The notes under the pieces are model-generated. The model had not been told where the DNA came from. It saw nothing but the letters and a program-made list of their open reading frames with translations, and searched no databases. A DNA stretch of 64,000 nucleotides from Kitasatospora terrestris. Its GTDB lineage: Bacteria > Actinomycetota > Actinomycetes > Streptomycetales > Streptomycetaceae. Below, in pieces: positions 16,046-24,540 of the stretch (its first letter is position 1; every line of letters begins with the position of its first letter). Position numbers and translations under genes: made by a program. Location of the stretch: NCBI RefSeq assembly GCF_039542905.1, contig NZ_BAABIS010000001.1:8246001-8310000 (forward strand), read 5' to 3'.

Positions 16046-19000
16046 CGGGCGGCCGCCAGCACGGCGAGCGCGGTGCCGGCCTCGACCTGGTCCCCGGCCC
16101 GGACCAGCAGCTCGCGGACCACGCCGTCCTGCGCCGCGGTCACCGGCGACTCCATCTTCATCGCTTCGACGGCCATCAACTGCTGTCCCTTTCTGACCTG
16201 TTGGCCCACCACCACGTCGACCTTCCAGACGCAGGCGGTGAACTCCGACTCCACCAGGCTGCCACCCGCCGGGACGGCGACCTCGCGGCGCGGCGGCGGC
16301 CCGGCGGACTCGGCGCTCAGCGCCCGGTCGAACTCCCCGGCCTCCTCCCAGGCCCGCCGCTCGGCGGCGAACGCCCCGGCCTGGACGGCGCGGAACTCCG
16401 CGATCGGTCCGGCGTGCTCGGCCAGGAAGGCGAGGTGGTCGGCGAGCGCGAACTCGCCCTCCTCGATCCTCGGCCGGAACCGGCCCGCCGCCATGTCGGC
16501 GCGCAGCTCCAACAGCTCTTCGGCGGAGACCGGGTACCAGCGGATCCGGTCGAAGAAGCGCAGCAGCCACGGCGCTCCCGGTTCGAACGGCCCGCGCTGC
16601 TGCCAGCCGGACCACATCTGGACCGTCCGGCCGACGAACTGGTAGCCGCCCGGCCCCTCCATGCCGTACACGCACAGGTACGCGCCGCCGATGCCGACGG
16701 AGTTCTCCGCCGTCCAGGTGCGGGCCGGGTTGTACTTGGTGGTGACCAGCCGGTGGCGCGGGTCGAGCGGGGTGGCCACCGGCGCGCCGAGGTACACGTC
16801 GCCCAGGCCGAGCACCAGGTACTCGGCGTCGAACACCGTGCGGTACACCTCGTCCACCGAGGCGAGGCCGTTTATCCGGCGGATGAACTCGATGTTCCAC
16901 GGGCACCACGGCGCGTCGTCGCGCACGCCCGCCATGTACCGCTCGATCGCCTCCCGGGTCGCCGGGTCGTCCCAGGACAGCGGGAGGTGGACCGTCCGGC
17001 TGGGCACCCGCAGCCGGTCGGTGGCGGGCAGCTCCCGCTCGATCCGCCGGGCCAGCTCCAGCACTCGGCCGACCGGCAGCCGGTCCGGGTCGACGTGGAC
17101 CTGCAGCGAGCGGATCCCGGGGGTCAGGTCGACCACGCCCGGCAGGCGCTCGGCGGCCAGCCGCTCGGCCAGCGCGTGGATCCGCATCCGCAGCGCCAGG
17201 TCGAGCTGCATCGGCCCGTACTCGATCAGCAGGTTGTCGTCGCCGCTGCGCCGGTAGGTCACCGAGGGACGGTCGGCGCCCTGCGGCAGACGGTCCAGCA
17301 CGCCGCCGTCGGTGACCGGCGCCCGGTCGGCCACCGGCTCGGCCGCCGGGGCGCGGCGCAGCCCGGCCGCGGCCTCCTCGCCGACCGGCACGAAGCGGAC
17401 CCGGTCGCCGGGCCGCAGCTGCCCCAGCTTCCAGCGCTGCCCGGTGACCACGGTGGCCGGGCAGACGAACCCGCCCAGTGAGGGCCCGTCCGGGCCGAGC
17501 AGCACCGGCATGTCGCCGGTGAAGTCCACCGCGCCGACCGAGTAGGGGGTGTCGTGGATGTTGGAGGGGTGCAGGCCCGCCTCGCCGCCGTCCGGGCGGG
17601 CCCAGGCGGGCTTCGGGCCGACCAGCCGCACGCCGGTGCGGGCGCTGTTGAAGTGCACGCTCCACTCGGCGGCGTAGAACTGCGCCATGTCCGCCTCGGT
17701 GAAGAACTCCGGTGCGGCGTGCGGGCCCTCCACCACCGCCAGCGCCCAGTCCGCGGTGAACGACGGGCGCTCGGCGGGCGGCACCGGACCGGCACCCGGC
17801 GCGTCGCTCCCGCTGTCGTCCGTGCCGTCGCTCTCGCTGTCGTTCGCGCCGTGCAGCACGTCGCCGGCACGCAGCGCCCGTCCGCCGTGGCCGCCGAACT
17901 GCCCGAGGGTGAAGGTCGACGCGCTGCCGAGGAAGTCCGGGACGTCCAGGCCGCCCGCCACCAGCAGGTAGCTGCGCAGGCCCGGCCCGGGCGGCGCGCC
18001 GACGTCCAGCACCGCGCCGGCCGGGACCAGCACCGGCTCCCACTGCGGGACGGGCAGCCCGTCCACGGTGACCGGCGCGGGGGCGCCGGTCACGCAGACG
18101 CGGGTGGCGGCGGTGAACCGCAGCGCCGGGCCCTGGAGGGTGCACTCCAGCCCCGGTGCGCCCTCCGGATTGCCGAGCACCCGGTTGCCGAGCCGGAACG
18201 ACAGGTCGTCCATCGGCCCGCACGGCGGCACCCCGACGTGCCAGTACCCGGTGCGGCCCGGCCAGTCCTGGACGGTCGTCATGGTGCCCGCCCGGACCAC
18301 CTCGACGCGCGGCGTCGGGTCGGTCACCGCCGCCAGCGTCGCGGTGTGGTGGGCGGCGGCCCGCACCTCGGGCACCGCGCCGATCGCGCGCAGCAGGCCG
18401 AGGTTGGTCTCGATCCCCGCCACCCGGGTGCCGGCCAGCGCCGCGTCCAGCCGGGCCAGCGCGTCGGCGCGGTCCGCGCCGTGCACGATCACCTTGGCCA
18501 GCATCGGGTCGTACGCGGTGGTCACCTCGGTGCCGGTCTCCACCCAGGTGTCCACCCGGACGTCCGCCGGGAAGCGGACCTCGGTCAGCCGGCCCGCGCT
18601 CGGCCGGTGGCCGCGGCTCGGGTCCTCGGCGTACACCCGGGCCTCCACCGCGTGCCCGCGCGGCGGCCCGACCTCGCGCACCACCTCGCGCTCGCCCCGG
18701 GCCAGGCGCAGCATCCACTCCACCAGGTCCACCCCGTGCACCGCCTCGGTGACCGGATGCTCCACCTGCAGACGGGTGTTGACCTCCAGGAAGTACGCCT
18801 GCTCGCGCTCGGCGTCGTACACGTACTCCACCGTGCCCGCCGATCGGTAGTCCACCGAGGCGCACAACGCGGCTGCCGAGGAGGCGAGTTCGCGCCGCAC
18901 CCGGTCCGGCAGGCCGGGCGCCGGGGCCTCCTCCAGCACCTTCTGGTTGCGGCGCTGCAGCGAGCAGTCCCGGTCGCCGAGCGTCACCACCCGGCCCGCG

Positions 19001-19650
19001 CCGTCGCCGAACACCTGCACCTCGACGTGCCGGGCCCGCTCCACCAGCCGCTCCAGGAACACGCCCGCCGTCGCGAAGCTGGCCGCCGCGACCCGCTGCA
19101 CCCGCTCCCAGGCGTCCGCCAGCTCCGCGGCCGAGCGGCAGGCCTGCATGCCGATGCCGCCACCGCCGCCGGTGGCCTTCAGCATCACCGGGTACCCGAT
19201 CGCCTCCGCCGCCGCCAGCGCCTCGCCCAACCCCGCCAGCAGGCCGGTGCCGGGCAGCAGCGGCACACCGGCCGCCTCGGCCGCCGCGCGGGCCGTGTGC
19301 TTGGCGCCGAAGACGTCGAGCTGCTCGGGCGTCGGCCCGACGAAGGCCAGGCCCGCCGCCTCCGCGGTCCGGGCGAACGCCGCGTCCTCCGACAGGAAGC
19401 CGTACCCCGGGTGCACCGCCCCCGCACCGGTCTCCCGGGCCGCGGCCAGCACCAGGTCGGTGCGCAGGTAGCTGTCCTTGGCTGCGGCCGGCCCCAGCCG
19501 CACCGCCCGGTCGGCGAGCCGCACGTGCGGCGCCGACCGGTCCGGGTCGGAGAAGACCGCGACCGTGCGCAGCCCCAGCGTGCGGGCGGTGCGGATGATC
19601 CGGACGGCGATCTCGCCCCGGTTGGCGACCAGCAGGGTGTCGAAGCTCAT
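16042..19650 (-). CDS. Biotin-dependent urea/guanidine carboxylase
   Basis: A 1202-residue single-chain carboxylase. Residues 1-450 are biotin carboxylase, with ATP-grasp (KATGGGGGIGMQ) and EVNTRLQVEHPVTE. Next come KipA/KipI-type carboxyltransferase domains (about 460-1100, including YWHVGVPPCGPMDD and the YNPARTWTAEN block), then a biotinyl domain with VEAMKMES and biotin-Lys near 1165. Such enzymes were named urea carboxylase, but published work shows that those encoded beside UAAP1/UAAP2 act on guanidine to make carboxyguanidine. The same gene pair is directly upstream here, so guanidine is the likelier substrate. ATGA overlaps join it to both neighbours. An Asp/Ser-rich insert near residue 615 looks like a flexible linker. 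Confidence 0.92.
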   Translation of the reverse strand: MSFDTLLVANRGEIAVRIIRTARTLGLRTVAVFSDPDRSAPHVRLADRAVRLGPAAAKDSYLRTDLVLAAARETGAGAVHPGYGFLSEDAAFARTAEAAGLAFVGPTPEQLDVFGAKHTARAAAEAAGVPLLPGTGLLAGLGEALAAAEAIGYPVMLKATGGGGGIGMQACRSAAELADAWERVQRVAAASFATAGVFLERLVERARHVEVQVFGDGAGRVVTLGDRDCSLQRRNQKVLEEAPAPGLPDRVRRELASSAAALCASVDYRSAGTVEYVYDAEREQAYFLEVNTRLQVEHPVTEAVHGVDLVEWMLRLARGEREVVREVGPPRGHAVEARVYAEDPSRGHRPSAGRLTEVRFPADVRVDTWVETGTEVTTAYDPMLAKVIVHGADRADALARLDAALAGTRVAGIETNLGLLRAIGAVPEVRAAAHHTATLAAVTDPTPRVEVVRAGTMTTVQDWPGRTGYWHVGVPPCGPMDDLSFRLGNRVLGNPEGAPGLECTLQGPALRFTAATRVCVTGAPAPVTVDGLPVPQWEPVLVPAGAVLDVGAPPGPGLRSYLLVAGGLDVPDFLGSASTFTLGQFGGHGGRALRAGDVLHGANDSESDGTDDSGSDAPGAGPVPPAERPSFTADWALAVVEGPHAAPEFFTEADMAQFYAAEWSVHFNSARTGVRLVGPKPAWARPDGGEAGLHPSNIHDTPYSVGAVDFTGDMPVLLGPDGPSLGGFVCPATVVTGQRWKLGQLRPGDRVRFVPVGEEAAAGLRRAPAAEPVADRAPVTDGGVLDRLPQGADRPSVTYRRSGDDNLLIEYGPMQLDLALRMRIHALAERLAAERLPGVVDLTPGIRSLQVHVDPDRLPVGRVLELARRIERELPATDRLRVPSRTVHLPLSWDDPATREAIERYMAGVRDDAPWCPWNIEFIRRINGLASVDEVYRTVFDAEYLVLGLGDVYLGAPVATPLDPRHRLVTTKYNPARTWTAENSVGIGGAYLCVYGMEGPGGYQFVGRTVQMWSGWQQRGPFEPGAPWLLRFFDRIRWYPVSAEELLELRADMAAGRFRPRIEEGEFALADHLAFLAEHAGPIAEFRAVQAGAFAAERRAWEEAGEFDRALSAESAGPPPRREVAVPAGGSLVESEFTACVWKVDVVVGQQVRKGQQLMAVEAMKMESPVTAAQDGVVRELLVRAGDQVEAGTALAVLAAAR

Positions 19651-20303
19651 CGCGATCCCCCCTCGGTGATCGTCATCCGCACCGGCGTCGGGTCGAAGCC
19701 GTTGCACGGGTTGTTGATCTGGGGGCAGTTGGAGACCAGGACCAGGACGTCCGTCTCGGCCCGCAGGACGACCCGCAGGCCGGGCGCGGAGATGCCGTCC
19801 ACGATGCCGAGCGTGCCGTCCGCCTCGACCGGGACGTTCATGTACCAGTTGATGTTGGACACCAGGTCGCGCTTGCCGAGGCCGTAGCGGGCGCCCTCGG
19901 CCAGGAAGTTCTCCACGCAGGCGTGCTGCTGCCAGGTGTGGTGGCCGTAGCGCAGCGTGTTGGACTCCTTGGAGCACGCGCCGCCCACCGTGTCGTGCCG
20001 GCCGCAGTCGTCCGCGACCACCGTCATCAGCGGGGTGTGCTCGTTGGACAGCAGCACGCTGCCGGTGGTCAGGAAGATGCCCCGCTGCGCTTGGAGGGTG
20101 TCGGGGGCGCTGTAGCGGACCGCGGTGTCGTGGGCGTCGTACAACAGGCAGTCGACCGCCTGGTTGCCGCGCAGGTCGGTGATGGTGAGGGTGGCGCCGC
20201 GCGGGACGACGGCCGACCAGGCCGCGCGGGCCGGGACGGTCTCGTCCAGCAGCACGCCGGGCGCGGCGGGGACGGCGGGTGAGGTGGCGGGTGCGGTGGT
20301 CAT
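19647..20303 (-). CDS. UAAP2 (DUF1989), putative carboxyguanidine deiminase subunit
   Basis: A 218-residue DUF1989 protein. Family marks include RGNQAVDCLLYDAHD, GRHDTVGGACS with conserved His/Cys, and the closing LVSNCPQINNPCNGFDPTPVR typical of UAAP2. Work on guanidine-degrading bacteria assigns the UAAP1/UAAP2 pair as a heteromeric carboxyguanidine deiminase that converts carboxyguanidine to allophanate. The cofactor-free hydrolytic role here is inferred from that. The start ATG 20303 overlaps the UAAP1 stop and its own stop overlaps the carboxylase start, both as ATGA, so the subunits are made together. Confidence 0.85.
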   Translation of the reverse strand: MTTAPATSPAVPAAPGVLLDETVPARAAWSAVVPRGATLTITDLRGNQAVDCLLYDAHDTAVRYSAPDTLQAQRGIFLTTGSVLLSNEHTPLMTVVADDCGRHDTVGGACSKESNTLRYGHHTWQQHACVENFLAEGARYGLGKRDLVSNINWYMNVPVEADGTLGIVDGISAPGLRVVLRAETDVLVLVSNCPQINNPCNGFDPTPVRMTITEGGSR

Positions 20304-21103
20304 CGGGCCCCCAGGGTGCGGGTGTTGAGGAAGGCTCGGCCGCGCTCCGGGGTGGCGGCGGCCAGCGGGTCGTCCGCGGCCGTCGGCACGCCGGGGACGG
20401 CGCGCAGGTGCAGCGGCGTGCAGTGGAACTCCGGCCGCGGGTCCAGCGGATGGGCCGTGTTGGCGAGCAGCACGGTCAACGGCTGCTCGGCGCGCAGCAC
20501 CACCCGGGCGCCCGGCCCGGCCGAGCCGGTCGAGCGGAGCGAGCCGTCCGCCGCCACCCGGATCCCGTGGAAGAAGGAGACGCTCGGCGGCAGGTCGCGC
20601 GGCGTCAGCCCCTGCTTGGCGGCCGCCAGCTTGAACAGCTCCCGGCCGGCCGGCGACCGCCCCTGCGGCGTGCCGTCGCCGTAGCGCGCGGTGTTGCGGG
20701 CCGCCGTCGAGGTGCCCGCCAGCGTGTCGTGGCGGCCCGAGGAGTCGGCGACCACGGTGGCCAGCACCCGGCCCTGGTCCGACAGCAGCAGGCTGCCGAC
20801 GCCCAGGTACGCGTTCCACTGCACCTTCGCCGTGTCGGCGGTGTTCAACCGCTCCCACGGGCGGCCGGTCACGAACAGCAGCAGGTGTGCGCAGGCGTCG
20901 CCGTCCCGGTCGGTCAGGGCCAGCTCCGCGCCGGCCGGGACCGCCAGGTGCGCGTAGCCGCCGCCCGCCACCGTCTCCTCCCACAGCGCGCCCTCCGGCG
21001 GCGGGAGGAGCGGCATGCAGTCGACGACGGTGCCGGCCTGTGATCGGGCGTGCGCACGGGCCGCACCGGTGGTGGCGGTACCGGCGCCAGGAGTTTCTGT
21101 CAT
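20300..21103 (-). CDS. UAAP1 (DUF1989), putative carboxyguanidine deiminase subunit
   Basis: A 267-residue DUF1989 protein, the partner of the next gene. Marks are DRDGDACAHLLLFV, SSGRHDTLAGTS with the conserved metal-type His, and SVSFFHGIRVAADG. It is the first gene of the catabolic operon. The ATG at 21103 is chosen because a TAATTT box on the minus strand lies exactly seven bases upstream with an ATGACG -35-like box 17 bases further. The mRNA would begin on the start codon. ATG 21139 would add 12 residues but lies inside that promoter. The TetR operator overlaps the start codon. Confidence 0.83.
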   Translation of the reverse strand: MTETPGAGTATTGAARAHARSQAGTVVDCMPLLPPPEGALWEETVAGGGYAHLAVPAGAELALTDRDGDACAHLLLFVTGRPWERLNTADTAKVQWNAYLGVGSLLLSDQGRVLATVVADSSGRHDTLAGTSTAARNTARYGDGTPQGRSPAGRELFKLAAAKQGLTPRDLPPSVSFFHGIRVAADGSLRSTGSAGPGARVVLRAEQPLTVLLANTAHPLDPRPEFHCTPLHLRAVPGVPTAADDPLAAATPERGRAFLNTRTLGAR

Positions 21104-21113
21104 GCGACAGAAA
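21094..21113. promoter_or_regulatory. TetR operator 1 over the UAAP1 start codon
   Basis: TTTCTGTC (21094-21101) and GACAGAAA (21106-21113) form a perfect 8-bp inverted repeat with a 4-base spacer, covering the -10 box and start codon of UAAP1. The same motif recurs at 23588-23607. Confidence 0.75.
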
Positions 21114-21139
21114 TTAGGAGCGGGTGGAGTCGCCGTCAT
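21111..21139 (-). promoter_or_regulatory. Promoter of the UAAP1-atzF operon
   Basis: On the minus strand, ATGACG (21139-21134) and TAATTT (21116-21111) are 17 bases apart, and the start codon follows the -10 by seven bases. This supports a leaderless transcript. Confidence 0.55.
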
Positions 21140-21248
21140 TGCCCGTGTGTGGCGGCCGAGTTACCGTCACCTCACCGTCCTGGCCGGGCAGCCGTGAGGC
21201 CGGTCGGCGACGGCCGGCCCGGATCGGGAGGTGTGCGAAGATCGAGGA

Positions 21249-21950
21249 ATGCCCGTCGACAACCCCCGCCGCAGCGGCGCCGGACGCGTCGGCCGCCCCC
21301 GCGCCCAGGCCAGGCCGGACAGCGACCTGAGCCCCCGGGAGGAGGTCCTGGCCGCCGCCGCCGAACTCTTCACCCGGGACGGCTACGCGGCCACCACCAC
21401 CCGCGCCGTCGCCGAGAAGGCCGGCATGCGGCAGGCCAGCCTCTACCACTGGTTCGCCGGCAAGGAGGACATCCTCGCCACCCTGCTGGAATCCACCGTC
21501 GAACCCTCGCTCGGCCGCGCCGCCGACCTGCTCGCCGCTGTGGAGACCGACCCCGCCGCCCGCCTCTGGGCGCTCGCCGCGTACGACGCCGCCCTGCTCC
21601 ACCGTGGCCTGTACAACCTCGGCGCGCTCTACCAGCTCCCCGAGGTGCGCGGCGAGCGCTTCCAGGGCTTCCGCCGGGCCCGCGCCGAACTCAAGGCCGC
21701 CTACGGCGAACTGCTCCTCCTGCTCACCCCGGGCGAGGGCGACCTGGAGCTGCGCACCGACCTGCTGTTCGGCCTGGTCGAGGGCGGCGTCGCGGTCGCC
21801 CGCGAACGCGCCGACCGGGACGCGGACCGCGTCGCCGGGGCCGTCGCCGCCGCGGCCCTGCGCTTCGCGGGGGTCCCCGCCGACGCTGCCGCCCCGGCCG
21901 CCCGCGCGGGCGCCGCGCTGCTCGCCGCGCCCCGGCCCGCCGCGGGCTGA
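21249..21950 (+). CDS. TetR-family regulator of the catabolic operon
   Basis: A 233-residue TetR repressor. The helix-turn-helix is AAAELFTRDGYAATTTRAVAEKAGMRQASLYHWFAGKED in parts over residues 40-80, followed by an all-helical ligand domain. It sits between UAAP1 and the permease, and identical palindromes lie at both of their promoters, which makes it the obvious repressor of both, perhaps released by guanidine or a related compound. The start is uncertain: ATG 21249 has only a poor GAAG site, while GTG 21231 would add six residues. Its gene ends at a strong shared terminator. Confidence 0.82.
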   Translation: MPVDNPRRSGAGRVGRPRAQARPDSDLSPREEVLAAAAELFTRDGYAATTTRAVAEKAGMRQASLYHWFAGKEDILATLLESTVEPSLGRAADLLAAVETDPAARLWALAAYDAALLHRGLYNLGALYQLPEVRGERFQGFRRARAELKAAYGELLLLLTPGEGDLELRTDLLFGLVEGGVAVARERADRDADRVAGAVAAAALRFAGVPADAAAPAARAGAALLAAPRPAAG

Positions 21951-21974
21951 CCGCCCCGGCCGGGGGCGGGCGTG

Positions 21975-22014
21975 CGAACGCCGTCCCCCTCGGGTCGGCG
22001 GAGGACGGCGTTCG
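21975..22014. terminator. Bidirectional terminator between TetR and permease genes
   Basis: CGAACGCCGTCC (21975-21986) pairs perfectly with GGACGGCGTTCG (22003-22014) over 12 bp with a 16-base loop, between the two convergent stops. Confidence 0.75.
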
Positions 22015-22032
22015 GGGACTTCGTCGGAGCGG

Positions 22033-23544
22033 TCAGCGGCGGCGGGTGGTGGCCAGCCGGTACGCGGTGCCCAGCAGCAGCGCGGCGGCGACGGTGAGCA
22101 CGGTGAACCAGCGCAGGTACCAGTGCCCGCCGGTCGGGTCGTAGACGGCGGCACGCGGCCAGGCGAGGTTCACCGTCATCGCCGCGCCGTAGAGCAGGGC
22201 GAGGGCGTTGACCGGCAGGCCCCAGCGGCCCAGCGAGAAGAGCGGGCGGCCGCGTTCGTCGACCGCGGGGGCGTAGGCCGGGCCGAGCGGGAGCCCGCGC
22301 AGGCGGCGGACCAGCGCGGCGCCGACCACCAGGGAGTACGCGGTGTAGACGAGCGCGATGCAGGTGGTCTCCAGCGCCAGGAAGGCGTTCGGGGCGGCCA
22401 GGTTCACCAGCAGGAAGCCGACCGCCAGCACGCCGACGGCGGTCGCCGCGGCGGACGGCATGCCGGTGCGCGGCGAGACCGCGGCGAGCCGGCGGGAGCC
22501 GGGCAGGACGCCGTCGCGGGCCATCGAGAACAGCATCCGGGCGCCGGCGGTCTGCATGGCCAGGGTGCCGACGCAGATCGCGACCGCCACGTCCGCCAGC
22601 AGCGCCCGGCCCGGGCCGTCGCCGAGCGTGCTGGTGAGCACGTACGACAGGCCGTCGGTGGCGAGCCGGCCGTCGGTGAGGCTGGGTGCGGCGAGCAGCC
22701 CGCCGAGCAGCAGGAGTCCGCCGCCCGCGCCGGCGGCGAGCAGCGCGGTGAGGATGGTGCGGGGCGCGGTGCGCCGCGGGTCGACGGTCTCCTCGGAGAG
22801 CTCGCCCGCACTGTCGAAGCCGATCAGGACGTAGGCGGCGGTGAACGAGCCGACCAGGAAGGCGCCGAGGTACCCGCCGCCGCTGTGGCCGGTGTGCAGG
22901 ACGACGGTCGGGGTGCGCTCGGCGTGGGTGAGCAGCAGGACCACGATCAGGGCGATGCCGACGAGTTCGGCGGTCACGCCGATGCCGTTGACGACCGAGA
23001 GCACCCGGTTGTCGAGGACGTTGACCAGGGTGGTGAGGGCGATCAGCGCGCCGCCCAGCAGGACGGCGTTGGCGGCACCGGTCGGGGTATCCAACGCGCT
23101 TTCGCCGCCGATCAGTTGGAAGCCCGACCAGAGGGAGGGCAGGACCACCTGCAGGGCGAGCGCCGCCGCCGTCACCACGACGATCTGGCCGAGCACCATC
23201 AGCACCCCGGTGAACCAGCCGTAGCCGGCGCTGCCCAGCCGCGACGCCCACTGGTAGATGGCGCCCGAGATCGGGTAGCGGGCGGCCAGCTCGGCGAAGC
23301 AGGCGGCGACCAGCAGTTGGCCGCCGAGCACCAGCGGCCAGCTCCAGAAGAACGCGGGCCCGGCGAACCCGTACCCGAACGCGAACAGCTGGAACACCGT
23401 GGTGAGCACCGAGATGAACGAGAAGCCCGCCGCGAAGGAGGCGAACCGGCCCATGGTGCGGTGCAGTTGCTGGGGGTAGGGCCCGGCGGGCCGCGACGGG
23501 GGGCCGTCGGTCGGACGGGGGGCGGGGGGAGCGCTGGTGGTCAT
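22033..23544 (-). CDS. APC-family amino acid/amine permease
   Basis: A 503-residue inner-membrane permease of the APC superfamily with about 12 predicted transmembrane helices starting near residue 35. Family marks are FSFISVLTTVFQLF in helix 1, ARYPISGAIYQWASRLG after helix 2, and a conserved loop GFDSAGELSEETVDPRR. It probably imports the operon's substrate, a small cationic or neutral nitrogen compound such as guanidine or an amino acid. GGAAGG lies eleven bases before ATG 23544. Its promoter carries the same palindrome as UAAP1, so it belongs to the TetR regulon though transcribed separately. Confidence 0.87.
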   Translation of the reverse strand: MTTSAPPAPRPTDGPPSRPAGPYPQQLHRTMGRFASFAAGFSFISVLTTVFQLFAFGYGFAGPAFFWSWPLVLGGQLLVAACFAELAARYPISGAIYQWASRLGSAGYGWFTGVLMVLGQIVVVTAAALALQVVLPSLWSGFQLIGGESALDTPTGAANAVLLGGALIALTTLVNVLDNRVLSVVNGIGVTAELVGIALIVVLLLTHAERTPTVVLHTGHSGGGYLGAFLVGSFTAAYVLIGFDSAGELSEETVDPRRTAPRTILTALLAAGAGGGLLLLGGLLAAPSLTDGRLATDGLSYVLTSTLGDGPGRALLADVAVAICVGTLAMQTAGARMLFSMARDGVLPGSRRLAAVSPRTGMPSAAATAVGVLAVGFLLVNLAAPNAFLALETTCIALVYTAYSLVVGAALVRRLRGLPLGPAYAPAVDERGRPLFSLGRWGLPVNALALLYGAAMTVNLAWPRAAVYDPTGGHWYLRWFTVLTVAAALLLGTAYRLATTRRR

Positions 23545-23587
23545 CGGGGCACCGGCCTTCCACGACGGGCGACGACGGGGGCGACAT

Positions 23588-23607
23588 TTTCTGTCGACCG
23601 ACAGGAA
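23588..23607. promoter_or_regulatory. TetR operator 2 upstream of the permease
   Basis: TTTCTGTC (23588-23595), GACC spacer, GACAGGAA (23600-23607): the same palindrome as at 21094-21113 with one mismatch. It lies 44 bases upstream of the permease ATG. Confidence 0.72.
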
Positions 23608-23699
23608 TAGGGGATCGCCGATTCCCCCGCATTGCCCGACTGTTGCCGCCCGATTGCCGTCTGCTCACCTCGCGTTCGCGGAACCCGCGAGCCCGCGGC

Positions 23700-23751
23700 G
23701 GTGCCCCGCGGTGGTGCCCTGCGATGGTGCCCCGCGGTGGTGCTCTGCGGC
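23700..23751. repeat. Four 13-bp tandem repeats
   Basis: GGTGCCCCGCGGT at 23700 is followed by three near-copies at 23713, 23726 and 23739. The array ends just beyond the oxidoreductase stop. No coding role is seen. Confidence 0.65.
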
Positions 23752-23755
23752 GGGG

Positions 23756-24424
23756 TCAGGACCAGGCGCCGCCGCCGGCCGCCAGGTGGGCCGCCGCGTC
23801 GGCCACCGGCGTGTCGCCGTCGGTGAGTTCGACGATCACCCGGCGCAGCGTCGGCTGGTGCAGGGCCGCCGCGATGAACGCGGCGACGTTCTCCCGCCGC
23901 ACCTCCCCGTACTCCACCGCCAGCCCGGCGGTGACCCGTCCGGTCGCGGCGCCGTCGCGGAGCGTGCCGGGCCGCACGATCAGCCAGTCCAGGTCGGTGC
24001 CGGACAGGTACACGTCCGCGGTCTTCTTCACCCGCATGTAGTGCTCGAAACCCTCGTTGGTCTCCCGGTCCCGGCCCGCGTCCGGGAAGACCGACACCAG
24101 GACGAAGGTGCGCACCCCGGCCCGGACGGCGGCGTCCGCGGCCTTCTCCAGCCCCCGGCCGTCGATCAGCGTGGTCTGGTCCGGCCCGGTGCCGTGCGCG
24201 CCGGCCGAGAACACCACCGCGTCGTGCCCGGCCAGCTTGGCGGCCAGCTCGTCCACCGTCTCGGCGACCAGATCGCCGACCACCGGGGTGGCGCCGGTCT
24301 CCCGGACCGCGTCGACCTGACCGGGCGCCCGGTACATCCCCGACACCGTGTCACCGCCCGCCGTGAGCAGCCGCGCGAGCGGGCGTCCGACACCACCGGC
24401 GGCACCGATCTGGAACACCTTCAC
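23756..24424 (-). CDS. NAD(P)-binding oxidoreductase (NmrA/atypical SDR type)
   Basis: A 222-residue Rossmann-fold protein with the dinucleotide loop IGAAGGVGRPLARLL at the N terminus, VVGDLVAETVDELA, and a VFSAGAHGTG segment. A YMRVKKTADVYL block holds a Tyr/Lys pair, and the DLDWLIVRPGTLRDG stretch is common in the NmrA/YwnB-like atypical SDR group. Such proteins are NAD(P)-sensing regulators or reductases; the substrate is unknown. The GTG at 24424 is chosen because AAGGAG lies seven bases upstream. Confidence 0.8.
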   Translation of the reverse strand: MKVFQIGAAGGVGRPLARLLTAGGDTVSGMYRAPGQVDAVRETGATPVVGDLVAETVDELAAKLAGHDAVVFSAGAHGTGPDQTTLIDGRGLEKAADAAVRAGVRTFVLVSVFPDAGRDRETNEGFEHYMRVKKTADVYLSGTDLDWLIVRPGTLRDGAATGRVTAGLAVEYGEVRRENVAAFIAAALHQPTLRRVIVELTDGDTPVADAAAHLAAGGGAWS

Positions 24425-24540
24425 GGTCACACTCCTTCTCCCGAGTCGTGGCCCCCACCCTGCCACCGGCGACCCGCCGCACCTGGCGATCCGCGCCGCC
24501 CGGCGCGTCGTGCCCGGCGCGCCGGCCGTTCCGGCACGGA

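Noticed and set aside
14336..16645. A 769-codon plus-strand frame opposite allophanate hydrolase.
   Set aside because: It is antisense to intact amidase-signature motifs and has shadow-frame composition.
17554..19887. A 777-codon plus-strand frame opposite the carboxylase.
   Set aside because: It has the Arg/His/Gln/Val-rich make-up of an antisense frame and lies opposite biotin carboxylase motifs.
20950..21260. Guanidine (ykkC) riboswitch upstream of UAAP1.
   Set aside because: The -10 box sits seven bases from the start codon, leaving no leader, and no riboswitch-like conserved bases were recognised by eye; a covariance search would settle it.
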